64,000 nucleotides of DNA from Candidatus Methylomicrobium oryzae (lineage in GTDB: Bacteria; Pseudomonadota; Gammaproteobacteria; Methylococcales; Methylomonadaceae), in NCBI RefSeq assembly GCF_016745425.1, contig NZ_JAERVK010000014.1, positions 1 through 64,000 on the forward strand, in the 5' to 3' direction. The translations under genes were made by a program, and so were the position numbers. Under the pieces are notes generated by a model. That model saw only the letters and a program-made list of their open reading frames with translations. It made no database searches and had not been told where the DNA came from. Shown in pieces: positions 1 to 8,865 of this stretch (the first letter of the stretch is position 1; every line of letters begins with the position of its first letter).

Positions 1-74
1 ATCACGCCCAAACCCAGACGGCAGTATCGGTAAGGCTTAACTTAACGGCATTGGGGGGGGTAAAACCCGAAATC

Positions 75-248
75 ATGGTTACCCGGCTCGCGTTGTTCCT
101 GCAAGCCTGTACCCTGCATGCCAGGCTTTGCGCGCTTCATCGTTTAGAACTCCACGTGGATCCTCTAAAAAAACAGCGTCTGTATTGCTTATGCGAAACG
201 TCCTATCGTCGGGTTTGTCGGAGTTTTGAAGCCATTCGCATGGACTAA
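75..248 (+). CDS. Small Cys/His-rich protein, copy A (unknown function)
   Basis: A 57-residue protein from ATG 75; a TTG at 51 in the same frame would add eight residues but has no better ribosome site. I do not recognise the family. It shares a clear pattern with the proteins at 492-674 and 1088-1270: a helix with LQAC..H...C..H, then D..KKQR, then LC..SYRRVC. His, Cys and His fall at i, i+4 and i+7, one face of a helix, and the second helix has another Cys about eight residues before a third, so metal or haem binding is possible but unproven. The DNA of the C-terminal half is nearly identical to copy C, which implies recent duplication. No signal peptide or membrane segment is seen. Confidence 0.6.
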   Translation: MVTRLALFLQACTLHARLCALHRLELHVDPLKKQRLYCLCETSYRRVCRSFEAIRMD

Positions 249-491
249 CCGCAGCTCGCGCCTGCGGGACGAATATTTCAACCCTTAGAAGCGATGACTG
301 AACTAGAATGAGGTAGAAATCATCGGAACCTTTCACCCAGGACGTCATCCCACGACTTAACATTCCGTTTGATATAGGAGTCCAGGAAGGAAGGCTAAGG
401 CGGGCAACCGTGACACTGAGTCACGCTATGGTGTTTAATCAAGCCGGATCTTAACGACTCACAATATACTAGGAAAAAAGAGGCGCATTGT

Positions 492-674
492 ATGGCTTCT
501 CACGTGGAATTGCTGGATCAGGCCCTTCGGCTCCATCGAAATCTGTGTTTGCTGCATCATGCTTACCTTGAAAAGCCGATGGACACTTCAACTGAAACGC
601 AACGCATCCATCAGCTTTGCCAAAAGGCCTATCGGCGCGTCAGCCGGCGTTATGATGCGGTTGCGCATCATTGA
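492..674 (+). CDS. Small Cys/His-rich protein, copy B (unknown function)
   Basis: A 60-residue paralogue of the proteins at 75-248 and 1088-1270. It keeps LH..LC.LH, QR...LC and YRRV.RRY, but has lost the first Cys of the LQAC motif (here QAL) and the Cys after RRV (here Ser). It is the most diverged of the three in DNA sequence, so conservation at protein level suggests selection. A purine-rich AGAGGCG lies a few bases before ATG 492 as a plausible ribosome site. The frame ends with two histidines. Soluble, basic, function unknown. Confidence 0.6.
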   Translation: MASHVELLDQALRLHRNLCLLHHAYLEKPMDTSTETQRIHQLCQKAYRRVSRRYDAVAHH

Positions 675-1087
675 ACGCCCTTGCTGGCCATGCTGACGGG
701 GCCCCGGGCGGAATCGCCGGTCTACGCCAGTCCCTAGCCCGCTCCCGGCTTCCCTGCCGGGCGTTCTGTCTGGCTAGGGGGTAGGAATCCCCGCCGGATA
801 GCGCGATAAGCGGCCAGACCTCGGAGGTGAGGTAGGGCTAGCTTGCCTGATTACCGGATGAGTTTCTGTTCGGTAGCGCATATACGTGATGGTTTTAAGC
901 GAGTAAAAGTAAATTGCATCAGGTCGTATCCCAACCGACAAGTCCTGAGAATACCGAACGTTTAAAACGGATTGCCAGGATATCCAAAAGGGCTTTAGCC
1001 CGCGTGCGTCGGAGAAGCTCGGATTTATAACCATGCAAGGCCGAAAAAGCGTAATCCATGTAATCCTTACTTCCTAATAAGTAGGCT
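675..1087. other. Intergenic stretch between small-protein copies B and C
   Basis: 413 bases without a credible gene. It holds the inverted repeat at 732-779 and nothing else that I can recognise. The reverse-strand open frames here have no family resemblance and unlikely composition. Confidence 0.5.
732..779. repeat. Nested inverted repeat after small-protein copy B
   Basis: CCCTAGCC (732-739) pairs with GGCTAGGG (772-779), and inside it CCCGGC (744-749) pairs with GCCGGG (756-761) around a six-base loop. There is no T run, so it is not a standard intrinsic terminator. It could be a transcript-end hairpin for copy B or a small dispersed palindrome; no second copy was seen in the window. Confidence 0.55.
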
Positions 1088-1270
1088 ATGATTTCCCGGC
1101 TCAAGTTGTTCCTGCAAGCCTGTGTTCGGCATACCGCGCTTTGCTGCCTTCATCAGGTTGAGCTTTCAAAGCCAAACACGGATCCTCTAAAAAAACAGCG
1201 CTTGTTTCGCTTATGCGAAACGTCCTATCGTCGGGTTTGCCGGCGTTATCGCTCTGTTCGTCCCATTTGA
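1088..1270 (+). CDS. Small Cys/His-rich protein, copy C (unknown function)
   Basis: A 60-residue paralogue of copies A and B. It has the full pattern: LQAC..H...CC.H, then DPLKKQR, then LCETSYRRVCRRY. The stretch encoding DPLKKQRL to RRVC is almost base-for-base the same as in copy A, so A and C look like a recent duplication with B older. ATG 1088 follows directly on an A/T-rich leader with a weak ribosome site. Function unknown; the conserved His/Cys residues suggest a metal- or redox-linked role. Confidence 0.6.
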   Translation: MISRLKLFLQACVRHTALCCLHQVELSKPNTDPLKKQRLFRLCETSYRRVCRRYRSVRPI

Positions 1271-1418
1271 CCGTTGCCAGCCCATCCTCTGGGCCTGGAT
1301 TCAGTCTATATTTGCGGCAGATCCTTATAGGTGCGTTATCGAACTGAGTAAAACACGTTGACTCAACTATGCTGTCAACCCGGACCCGGTCGATGCCTGG
1401 TAGTAGAGGCTTACATCT

Positions 1419-2360
1419 ATGAGACTAACAGACCTTTTCAGAGAGTTTTCCTTCAAGCAGGCCGTTTCAGTCACACTTAAGGGCCTGCGCTGCGGGTACA
1501 CTCTGTTGTCGCCCTCGCTGGCTGCCTGGCTGGCCCATCGCGCTCCGAGTAAAGGGGCTGCCGTGGCTTTTTATACCCTGTTTTCCCTGACGCCCATCCT
1601 GGTGCTGGCCATAGCCTTGGCGGGCAATTTTTTTGGCGCGGAGGCGGCGCAAGGAGAAATTATTGCCCAAATGCAAAGATTGATAGGACCTAATGGCGCC
1701 CAAGCTATCAATGCCTTGCTCGCCGCCGCACGCAACCCCGAATCTGGGGTTACCGCCTCGATCATCGCCACATTCTTGCTGCTGGTGGGAACCACCAGCG
1801 TATTCGTTGAGATCAAGGATAGCCTCGATGAAATGTGGGGTACCGATAAACCTCAAACCTCCGCTGTCAGCCTGGTATTAAAAACCCGGATTTTGTCTTT
1901 CGGCCTGGTGTTGATTTTAGCGTTTTTATTACTGATCTCGTTGGTTATCAGCGCCGCTCTGGCGCTGATTCATCAGTATATCTTCAGCGGCCTGTGGAGT
2001 GTGGCGGCCCTGTTGCTGTCTCCATTGGCCGCGCTGATTTCCTTTGGGGTCACAGCCGGTCTGTTTGCGGTAATTTATAAAATGCTGCCGGAAGCTCCGA
2101 TGACTTGGCAGGATACCTGGTTCGGTGCGCTGTTCACGGCCCTTTTGTTCACCCTGGGCAAATACAGCATTGGGGCTTACCTGGGTAACAGCGGTGTAAC
2201 CTCCGGTTTTGGCGCCGCCGGCTCAGTGATCGCCCTGTTACTCTGGGTTTATTATTCCGCGCAAATCTTCTTTTTTGGGGCCGAGTTTACCCGCCAGTTT
2301 GCCTTGCAGTTTGGCAGCCTGCGCCCGCACAATCAGCCTCGCCCTGTATCGCCCTATTAA
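1419..2360 (+). CDS. YihY/BrkB family inner-membrane protein
   Basis: A 313-residue polytopic membrane protein of the YihY/virulence factor BrkB family (once misnamed ribonuclease BN). The family hallmark sits near residues 45-65: KGAAVAFYTLFSLTPIL, with an amphipathic start and about six hydrophobic segments to the C-terminus. Length is normal for the family (280-320). The real biochemical role of the family is unsettled. It stands alone, with a dispersed palindromic repeat 30 bases after its stop and no obvious operon partner. Confidence 0.9.
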   Translation: MRLTDLFREFSFKQAVSVTLKGLRCGYTLLSPSLAAWLAHRAPSKGAAVAFYTLFSLTPILVLAIALAGNFFGAEAAQGEIIAQMQRLIGPNGAQAINALLAAARNPESGVTASIIATFLLLVGTTSVFVEIKDSLDEMWGTDKPQTSAVSLVLKTRILSFGLVLILAFLLLISLVISAALALIHQYIFSGLWSVAALLLSPLAALISFGVTAGLFAVIYKMLPEAPMTWQDTWFGALFTALLFTLGKYSIGAYLGNSGVTSGFGAAGSVIALLLWVYYSAQIFFFGAEFTRQFALQFGSLRPHNQPRPVSPY

Positions 2361-2390
2361 ATCAGATAAAAAACCTCGTCAGGCGAGTGC

Positions 2391-2481
2391 AGCCCGCGTA
2401 GCTCCGGTTAGCGAAGCGTAATCGGAGGAATGTAGATTTCAAATTCGTACGATTACGCTTCGCTAATTGTACCTACGGCCC
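2391..2481. repeat. Dispersed palindromic repeat, family 1, copy 1
   Basis: A 91-base element opening with AGCCCGCGTAGCTCCGGTTA and closing with the near complement ending CTACGGCCC. A central part (GTAGATTTCAAATTCGTACG) is the same as in the copy at 8130-8220. The arms form a long hairpin centred on the GATTACGCTTCGC / GCGAAGCGTAATC pairs. It lies downstream of the YihY gene and could end transcription or be a REP-like non-autonomous element. Confidence 0.85.
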
Positions 2482-2606
2482 TGGAAAGAAAAAGATCTAG
2501 GCTGAATTTAACAGGACAGACACAGCTAAAACACCAGTCACTGTCCGATTAGATTTGAATTACTACACAATATGACTTAACGGATTATTACCAACATAGG
2601 GATATA

Positions 2607-5600
2607 TTATTTTTTCTTTAGTGAGCCTTTCGCATAATCAAGAGCGTGATCAGTTAAAGTGTCTTTAATCCAATCTATAGCTTGTTCAAGCCCGCAAATA
2701 GCTGCATCATTTTTTGTACCATTTTTCAGTGCATCTTTATTTCTCTTGATACATTCTGAATCTCCTTGGCAAAGATTCAGTAATCGCTCCTCTCTCTCAA
2801 TGTCATGGTCTAACATGCATTTAGCATATGCTATGCCAATAGATGCACATGTCAAAGCTCCAATAATTAAAGAAGCATTTTTTCCCTCTGGATCAACATA
2901 ACCTAAAGGATTGTTGCTTACATAGGCATAGGTATTAATGCCTCCATTCAACCCAATCGGATCAGATTGCGCATAACGCCCTGTATTAGGATCATAATCC
3001 CTAAAATAATTATAATGCAGTCCGGTCTCACGATCGTAGTATTGACCGGGGAGTCTTAGGTTGTAGCTAAATGTCACGCCATTGGCATCGGGGTCTTCCA
3101 TAGGGAGAGCGGTTCCGAAGGGTTCGCTGTCCCAGCGCCAAACAATGGCACCGGTTTGATCGGCGATGGCTCTCGGCGTATTGAGGTGATCGGGGTAGAT
3201 AAAGTAATTTGCTTTGTTTGTCAGTACCGCTACCGGCATGTCTCCCAAATAGACGGTTTCTTGAATAAGTTTTCCGGTACCGGTGTATTCCCCAATCAGA
3301 CGACCAGATTCGTCATAGGCAAACAGCCGCGCGTCATTGTCAACAGTCTTGCTGACACGCTGGCCCAAGCCGTTAATGACGTATGCCGCGCTCGAGGAAG
3401 CCCCGTTTGCCGCCACCATGCGGCCAGTACTATCGTAAGTAAATGAATACTGGCCGTTGCTGGTTGTATTGCCCGACGCATCATAGCTATAGTTTGTTGT
3501 GTCATCGCCCGCAACGCTTTGCTGCAAACGATTGCTGTCATTCGCATAAATATAACTTTGCAACTGTCCACCTTGGTTGGACGATAAGCGATTGCCGTTG
3601 TCATCATAGTTCCAGTCATAATTTTCCGTAGCAGTAGTCGCTTGGGTAAGCTGGCCTATTGGATCGTAGGTGAAGCTTTGGTTTAGCGATGTATCGGAAT
3701 CGAGGTAATCGGAAATTTGGCCATTGGCATCGTAGACCAGATCGCGGGAGCGTCCGCCAAGCGGGTAATGAGTTAACAGTCCGTCGAGATCAAAAGTTCG
3801 TTGATAAGGTTGTCCGTTACCCCACGTCCAATGGCTTGCCGGCCCGAAGGGTTCATATTGAATACCGGTCAGCAACCAGGCTTTTTTGATTGAAATTTGC
3901 GTCAACCGACCATTTTGGTAGAGATAACTGACTTTCTTGCCTGACGGATAGGTCATCGCTATTAAGTGACCCGCTACGTCATATTGATATTTGGTCTTTT
4001 TTGTGATTTTGCCGATTTTTTGTGTTTTTTGGGCTACGCGATTGCGTTTATCGTAGCTCCATTGAGTGTAACCGAAACTATCAGTCATCTTAGAAAGCCG
4101 ATGCGCTATGTCATAACTAAATGACACCGTTTTGCCGTCCGCGTAGACGGTATTTATAAGATTATTGAGAGCATCATAGCTATAACGAGTAGTTTGGCCT
4201 CGTGCATCGGTCGAGGTGATGCGGTTACCTACGGCATCATAGGTATTTTTTGTCTCACCGGTATCAGGGCTACTAATCTGCGTAACATTACCAAATCCAT
4301 CTTTTTCATAGCGGGTAGTTATACCCCGAGGATCGATTACCTCAATTAAATTGTCATTGTTGTCATACTCATATTGAATGGCATTACGGTTGGCGTCGGT
4401 ATGCCCAATCAGATGATTTAGCGCGTCGTAAGTAGCCGTAGTGATGTGTTGGAGAGGATACTTGCTTTGAGTGCGATTGCCATTGGCATCGTAAAAAATC
4501 TCAGTTGTTTGCCCTTGGGAACCAATCACTTTTGCTAGACGACTCAATGCATCGAATTGCTGTGATCGGGTTCTTACTAGATTGCTGTTCTTGTCATAGA
4601 CATCTTTTTGAATTTGATTGCCAGCCGCATCAAGCGTATAAACGATTTTGTTCCCTTGATCGTCAGTAATCTGGGTTAACCGATGGGCATCATTGTAGAT
4701 AAACGATGCAATAGCACCGCTCGGCCAGGTGATTTTCGTCAACTGACCCACCTTGTCATAGCTATAATGGGTTTCTTCCATATCGGCTTTTTGGTTAATA
4801 AGTCGTCCTCTCGAATCATAGGATAATGTGGTTACTAAGCCGCTCGGTTCTTTGATTTGCAGAGGGCGCCCATGGGCATCATGTCCTTGAATTTGAGTAA
4901 TGCTTCCCAATGCATCGGTTATTTTGCTGAGGTTGCCTTGATTGTCGTATTCAAAAGACGTACGAGCATTCATGCTGGCATCAGTGGCTTGGCTGACTTG
5001 ACCACTCTCATTGTAGGTGTACTGCCAGATTCGGCTGACGCCACCGGCGGTGATTGATTTTTCTATCAGATGTCCCTTGTCATCGTATTTGAAGGTTGCC
5101 GTGCGGTTCGGCTCCGAAATTTCAGTTGGCACAGCCAGCGTGGGGTGCCATGTGGTCGTGATTGTTCTTTGCAGCGCGGTGCCGACCGCCTCGGTACGTG
5201 ACAGTTCTAAGTTTCGGGTTGGATCGTAGTTATAACTCGTCTTATTACCGTTAAAATCGGTTTCGGTACTGAGATTGCTATTGGCATCATAAGTCCATGC
5301 GCTTGCCGCAGCGCTGCATCCAGCCCCGCCAGGCTGGCTTTGTCCAGTGGTGCGATTGACGCCGAGAATACTTTGAAAGGTATAGGTGCGACTACTGCCT
5401 ATAGCATCAGTGATTGTGGTAGTGCCATCACCGTTATAAAGCAGTTGGTGTTTATCTGCTCCGCCGGCATGCTCACTGGATATCGCTCGGCCTTGGTCAT
5501 CATATTGGTAGGTGGCATAGCGACTGCCGTTTTCATCGGTAATGCCAGTCAAAGCTTGGGGAAAATTCGCCTTTTCGTAATGATAAATGCGCAGGGGGTT

Positions 5601-6617
5601 GTCAGTCGTATCGCCGGGCGTATTGTCCGGGTAACTAACGCGGACCAATCGCTCCTGATTGTCGTAGGCATATAAGTAGCCTTGCCCACTCGGATCAGTC
5701 ATCTGAATCAAATGATTAGAGGCATCGTAGGCAAATGTAAGCTCACGACCAGATAAGTCATCGTGAACCAAAACCAAGCGGCCATCACTGTCGTAGCTAA
5801 ATTGCTGGGTAAAACCATCGCTACTGATTGTTTTTATTAATTTACCTTCAGTGTCATAGATTTCAGAATCACCCTTGCTGAATCGATACTGCCAGCCAGT
5901 GACGGCGCCGGTTTGATCGGTTACGGCTGCAAGTTTATCGGTAACATCTCCATCAGATAACCAATTATCTCCAGTTTTTTGAAAATGGTAAGTACGCCCG
6001 TCAGGACGAAATGCAAACGCATCATTATCGGTTAGGGTTAATCGACGGTCATAACTATGTCGCCATTGCCCGCCTAAATGTGCTGATTGAACATATTGAC
6101 TGTTGTAATACCGAGTGAAGGTTAACGGTACATTACCGACGCCACTATAGTCGACTTCTTCCTGAAATTTATTGCCATTGCTGCCATTGATGGGGTTAGT
6201 TCCATTGTCGGGGCATTCAGGCTTGCCGTTATCTTTTTTATCTTTAAGATAATACACCTTAACAGTATCAGATGCGCTGCACGTAGCTGTATGTCCTGTT
6301 AATGTGAGTGTGTTAACCCCTTGTTGCAGCTGTACTGAAAAGCTCCTTGTTCCCCCACCCCATCCGACCGTTTCATTATCTGGATCAAAGCTACCAGATA
6401 AACTCATAAATTGCCGACCATTGATATAGCCTTGAACTGCCCAATTTTCTCCCGGAGAACCTGAAGCAGAACCACTTCCTGTTACAAGAATATCGGGCGT
6501 AGTAATCTGACTTCCATTTGCTGGAGAATTAAATTTTAAAGAACATCCCGCGTTTACATCATAAGTAAATATCAAAAATAACAAGAAAGTGCTAATAAAG
6601 AATCTCGAAAAGAGCAT
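2607..6617 (-). CDS. Secreted RHS/YD-repeat protein with short C-terminal tip
   Basis: A 1336-residue protein. Residues 1-23 form a Sec signal peptide (charged start, hydrophobic core, cleavage near VNAG). A beta-sandwich-like region follows, then a DUF6531-type entry around residues 140-210 (NPINGSNGNKF, LTFTRYYNS). From about 220 to 1170 there are many YD repeats of the form YDxxGRL. The RHS core end is near 1190-1240, with RDYDPNTGRYAQSDPIGLNGG and a final VDPEG. The last ~95 residues after VDPEG are unlike the core, Cys-containing and Lys-rich, as expected for a variable toxin tip. No immunity-like gene follows within the 120 bases downstream, and there is no VgrG, PAAR or type VI gene nearby, so export is probably Sec-dependent. 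Tip function unknown. Confidence 0.9.
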   Translation of the reverse strand: MLFSRFFISTFLLFLIFTYDVNAGCSLKFNSPANGSQITTPDILVTGSGSASGSPGENWAVQGYINGRQFMSLSGSFDPDNETVGWGGGTRSFSVQLQQGVNTLTLTGHTATCSASDTVKVYYLKDKKDNGKPECPDNGTNPINGSNGNKFQEEVDYSGVGNVPLTFTRYYNSQYVQSAHLGGQWRHSYDRRLTLTDNDAFAFRPDGRTYHFQKTGDNWLSDGDVTDKLAAVTDQTGAVTGWQYRFSKGDSEIYDTEGKLIKTISSDGFTQQFSYDSDGRLVLVHDDLSGRELTFAYDASNHLIQMTDPSGQGYLYAYDNQERLVRVSYPDNTPGDTTDNPLRIYHYEKANFPQALTGITDENGSRYATYQYDDQGRAISSEHAGGADKHQLLYNGDGTTTITDAIGSSRTYTFQSILGVNRTTGQSQPGGAGCSAAASAWTYDANSNLSTETDFNGNKTSYNYDPTRNLELSRTEAVGTALQRTITTTWHPTLAVPTEISEPNRTATFKYDDKGHLIEKSITAGGVSRIWQYTYNESGQVSQATDASMNARTSFEYDNQGNLSKITDALGSITQIQGHDAHGRPLQIKEPSGLVTTLSYDSRGRLINQKADMEETHYSYDKVGQLTKITWPSGAIASFIYNDAHRLTQITDDQGNKIVYTLDAAGNQIQKDVYDKNSNLVRTRSQQFDALSRLAKVIGSQGQTTEIFYDANGNRTQSKYPLQHITTATYDALNHLIGHTDANRNAIQYEYDNNDNLIEVIDPRGITTRYEKDGFGNVTQISSPDTGETKNTYDAVGNRITSTDARGQTTRYSYDALNNLINTVYADGKTVSFSYDIAHRLSKMTDSFGYTQWSYDKRNRVAQKTQKIGKITKKTKYQYDVAGHLIAMTYPSGKKVSYLYQNGRLTQISIKKAWLLTGIQYEPFGPASHWTWGNGQPYQRTFDLDGLLTHYPLGGRSRDLVYDANGQISDYLDSDTSLNQSFTYDPIGQLTQATTATENYDWNYDDNGNRLSSNQGGQLQSYIYANDSNRLQQSVAGDDTTNYSYDASGNTTSNGQYSFTYDSTGRMVAANGASSSAAYVINGLGQRVSKTVDNDARLFAYDESGRLIGEYTGTGKLIQETVYLGDMPVAVLTNKANYFIYPDHLNTPRAIADQTGAIVWRWDSEPFGTALPMEDPDANGVTFSYNLRLPGQYYDRETGLHYNYFRDYDPNTGRYAQSDPIGLNGGINTYAYVSNNPLGYVDPEGKNASLIIGALTCASIGIAYAKCMLDHDIEREERLLNLCQGDSECIKRNKDALKNGTKNDAAICGLEQAIDWIKDTLTDHALDYAKGSLKKK

Positions 6618-6768
6618 CCAAATTCTCCAAATAGATAAAGTATTAATTGTTTTAAGTGTAATATAGCCATCGATGGCCTACAAGACAAACTTAAAACATG
6701 GATATTCTGGAACTGTTCGGATTAATAATTGACTTTCATGCGAATGAAATATTGAAATTGCTACACTA

Positions 6769-7617
6769 CATAGTGTCGTCACGAGGTGAGTCATAATCTG
6801 CGATAATGGAAAGATTGTAATGCCTAATGAGATTGACTGATGATCCTCCCTGCCCACCGCCGCCACGACATTTCCGATGCTGTTTGGAGCTTGCTGGAGC
6901 CGCACTTACCTGGCCGTGCGGGCGCCTGGGGCGGCCAGGCCCGAGATAACCGCTTGTTCATCAATGCGGTCTTCTGGATTTTGCGCACCGGCGCGCCGTG
7001 GCGTGACCTACCGCCCGATTATGGGGATTGGAAGAATACCCACCGCCGTTTTTGTCGCTGGCGCGACAAGGGAATTTGGGAAGCGCTTTTAGAGCAATTG
7101 ATCACGGAGCCGGATTTTGAATGGCTGATGATCGACGCCAGCCACATTAAAGTCCATCCGCATGCCGCCGGTGCTCAAGGGGGCAATCAGGCCATGGAGC
7201 GCACAAAAGGGGGCTCAACAGCAAGATACATTTGGCCGTGGATGCGCATGGTATGCCGATCAGAGTATTTATTACGTCAGGTACCACAGCAGATTGTGCA
7301 AAGGCTCAATCTTTGATTGGGGGGTATTGATGCTCAGTATCTGCTAGCGGATAAAGGTTACGATAGCGACGAAATTATTGCGCAGGCCGACAACCAAAAG
7401 ATGACGGCTGTGATTCCTCCTCGCAAAAACCGTAAGGCCCCTCGCGACTACGATAGAGCGCTGTATCGGCACCGGCATTTGGTGGAAAACGCTTTCTTGC
7501 ATCTCAAGCGTTGGCGAGGCATCGCCACCCGCTATGCCAAGAACACCGCTTCATTTTTGGCCGCTGTCCAGATTCGCTGTATCGCTTTATGGGCAGCTAT
7601 CTTGTGACGACACTATG
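6769..7617 (+). mobile_element. IS5-family (IS427-like) insertion sequence
   Basis: An 849-base element with terminal inverted repeats CATAGTGTCGTCAC (6769-6782) and GTGACGACACTATG (7604-7617). The dinucleotide TA lies on both sides (6767-6768 and 7618-7619), the expected short target duplication for this group. It carries one DDE transposase reading split by frame changes. Its right end lies exactly against the remaining part of a haemolysin-III gene, and the missing part of that gene is not on the left side, so the insertion was followed by deletion or rearrangement. Confidence 0.9.
6840..7607 (+). pseudogene. IS5-family DDE transposase, two compensating frame changes
   Basis: N-terminal part 6840 to about 7213 reads DISDAVWSLLEPHLPGR then WLMIDASHIKVH (first catalytic Asp). 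The next part, L-N-S-K-I-H-L-A-V-D to S-L-I-G-G, is in the -1 frame (from CTC 7214). From about 7319 the reading returns to the first frame: LLADKGYD (second Asp) and LVENAFLHLKRWRGIATRY (catalytic Glu). A G5 run at 7209-7213 is one base short and a G6 run at 7319-7324 one base long relative to a continuous protein. The first site could be the programmed frameshift known in parts of the IS427 group; the second is not expected. Probably inactive unless these are sequence errors. Confidence 0.85.
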
Positions 7618-8064
7618 TACCATGCTATGCCTACAGGAAAAGCCAAGCATGTGTTTCGGGCCAGCGAACAAGCCGCCATCTTCATCTTCATTGCCAGTAC
7701 CTATACGCCTTTCACGCTCGGGATTCTTCACGGAGCCTGGGGCTGGACTCTGCTCGGCCTGATCTGGGGGCTGGCCACGCTCGGAGTGGCACTGGTGCTC
7801 TTCAATAAAATGCTCCACCTGATGGTTCCTACCAGCCTTTATCTGCTCATGGGCTGGCTTATCGTAATTGCCTTTGATCCCTTATTTGCCGTCGTGCCGG
7901 AATCTGGTGTGCGCTTGTTAATTGCCGGCGGTGTGGCTTATACGGTGGGAGTGGCTTTCCTGGTCACGGATTCTTACCTGAGGTATGGCCATTTAATCTG
8001 GCATGTGTGCGTCATTGCCGGGACTTCGTGCCACTACTTTGCCGTGCTTTGGTACGCCGTGTAG
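7618..8064 (+). pseudogene. Haemolysin-III family protein, 5' end lost at the IS
   Basis: About 148 residues remain of a usual 200-215. The surviving part starts inside the conserved YHAMP.G.AKHVFR motif and continues with the seven-helix membrane core: STYTPFTLGILHGAWGWTL, GWLIVIAFDPL, LIWHVCVIAGTSCHYFAVLWY. The N-terminal first two or three helices are missing and are not found left of the IS. An ATG supplied by the IS end (7615-7617) is in frame, so a truncated product could still be made, but the lost region makes function doubtful. Family: YqfA/TrhA-like proteins, related to AdipoR receptors. Confidence 0.85.
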
Positions 8065-8129
8065 CCCTCGACCCAACCTGGGAGGGTCAGAATGAGTTTA
8101 CTGGTTGAACTTACTAAATGGGAGAGAAT

Positions 8130-8220
8130 AGCCCGCGTAGCTCCGATTAGCGCAGCGTAATCGGAGGAATGTAGATTTCAAATTCGTACGATTACGCTGC
8201 GCTAATCGGAGCTACGGCCC
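8130..8220. repeat. Dispersed palindromic repeat, family 1, copy 2
   Basis: Same 91-base layout as 2391-2481, with near-perfect arms: AGCCCGCGTAGCTCCGATTA at the left and its complement ending CTACGGCCC at the right. The inner arm reads GCGCAGCGTAATCGGAG against the complementary GATTACGCTGCGC. The paired changes GCAG/CTGC relative to copy 1 (GAAG/CTTC) are compensatory, so the hairpin itself seems to be maintained. It lies 66 bases after the haemolysin-III stop. Confidence 0.88.
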
Positions 8221-8350
8221 TAATCCGGCCGCCTGAAAGAAGGCTATCAAAATAAATCCCATATATTAAGCCGGCGTTCAGCGGTCAAGGCCTACGCTAT
8301 ATCGTAAAGATGAAAAAGGATTGATTGCGTAAGGCATTGTAGAGGTTTAT

Positions 8351-8865
8351 ATGAAACGATTAGCGGAAATTTCGGTGATTTTGGGAATGGCATTTACCTC
8401 GCAGGGCTGCGCGGTTTATCCGTCCGGAGGCGCAGTGGCTTATACGGACTACGGTTCGTCTTACGGCAGCAGTTACACCTCTGGACCCGCCTACAGCTAT
8501 CCGGCATACGGCTATAACAGCTACGGCTATTATGGCGGCTATTCGCCCTCGTTGTCTTACAACTATTACGGAGGTCTACCTTCCCGGTCTTATAACTCTT
8601 ACAGCTACCGGCCCCACAATCACGATAACTGGGGCGGACATCACGGATGGCAAGGCAGGCATGGCTGGGGGGGGGTGGCGGACACCATTGGGGCGATGGA
8701 GGGGGCTCCGGTGGTGGCGGCCATCATTGGGGCAGAGGTGGCTCCGGAGGTGGCGGCCATCATTGGGGCGGAGGTGGCTCCGGAGGCGGCGGTCACCATT
8801 GGGGCAGAGGTTCCGAAGGAGGCGGTCGCCATGGGGGTGGAGACGGACATGGTCGACACGGTTAG
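8351..8865 (+). pseudogene. Gly/His/Tyr-rich exported protein, frameshifted at a G9 run
   Basis: ATG 8351 begins an export signal (MKRLAEISVILGMAFTSQGC); the Cys after QG could be lipid-modified, though the lipobox is weak. A Tyr/Ser/Gly-rich segment follows. At 8667-8675 there is a run of nine G. Reading straight through gives an Ala/Val/Glu-rich tail that looks unnatural (stop 8884). Shifting one base gives the natural continuation: repeated GGGGHHWGRGGS units (36 bases each, about 3.5 copies, 8676-8816), ending GRHG with stop TAG 8863-8865. So the gene carries a one-base expansion, or the run is variable or misread. Such Gly/His-rich surface proteins may bind metals; function unknown. Confidence 0.7.

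Noticed and set aside
79-363. 94-codon minus-strand frame opposite small protein A
   Set aside because: It is the antisense of copy A; no ribosome site and no family features, whereas the plus-strand frame is repeated twice more.
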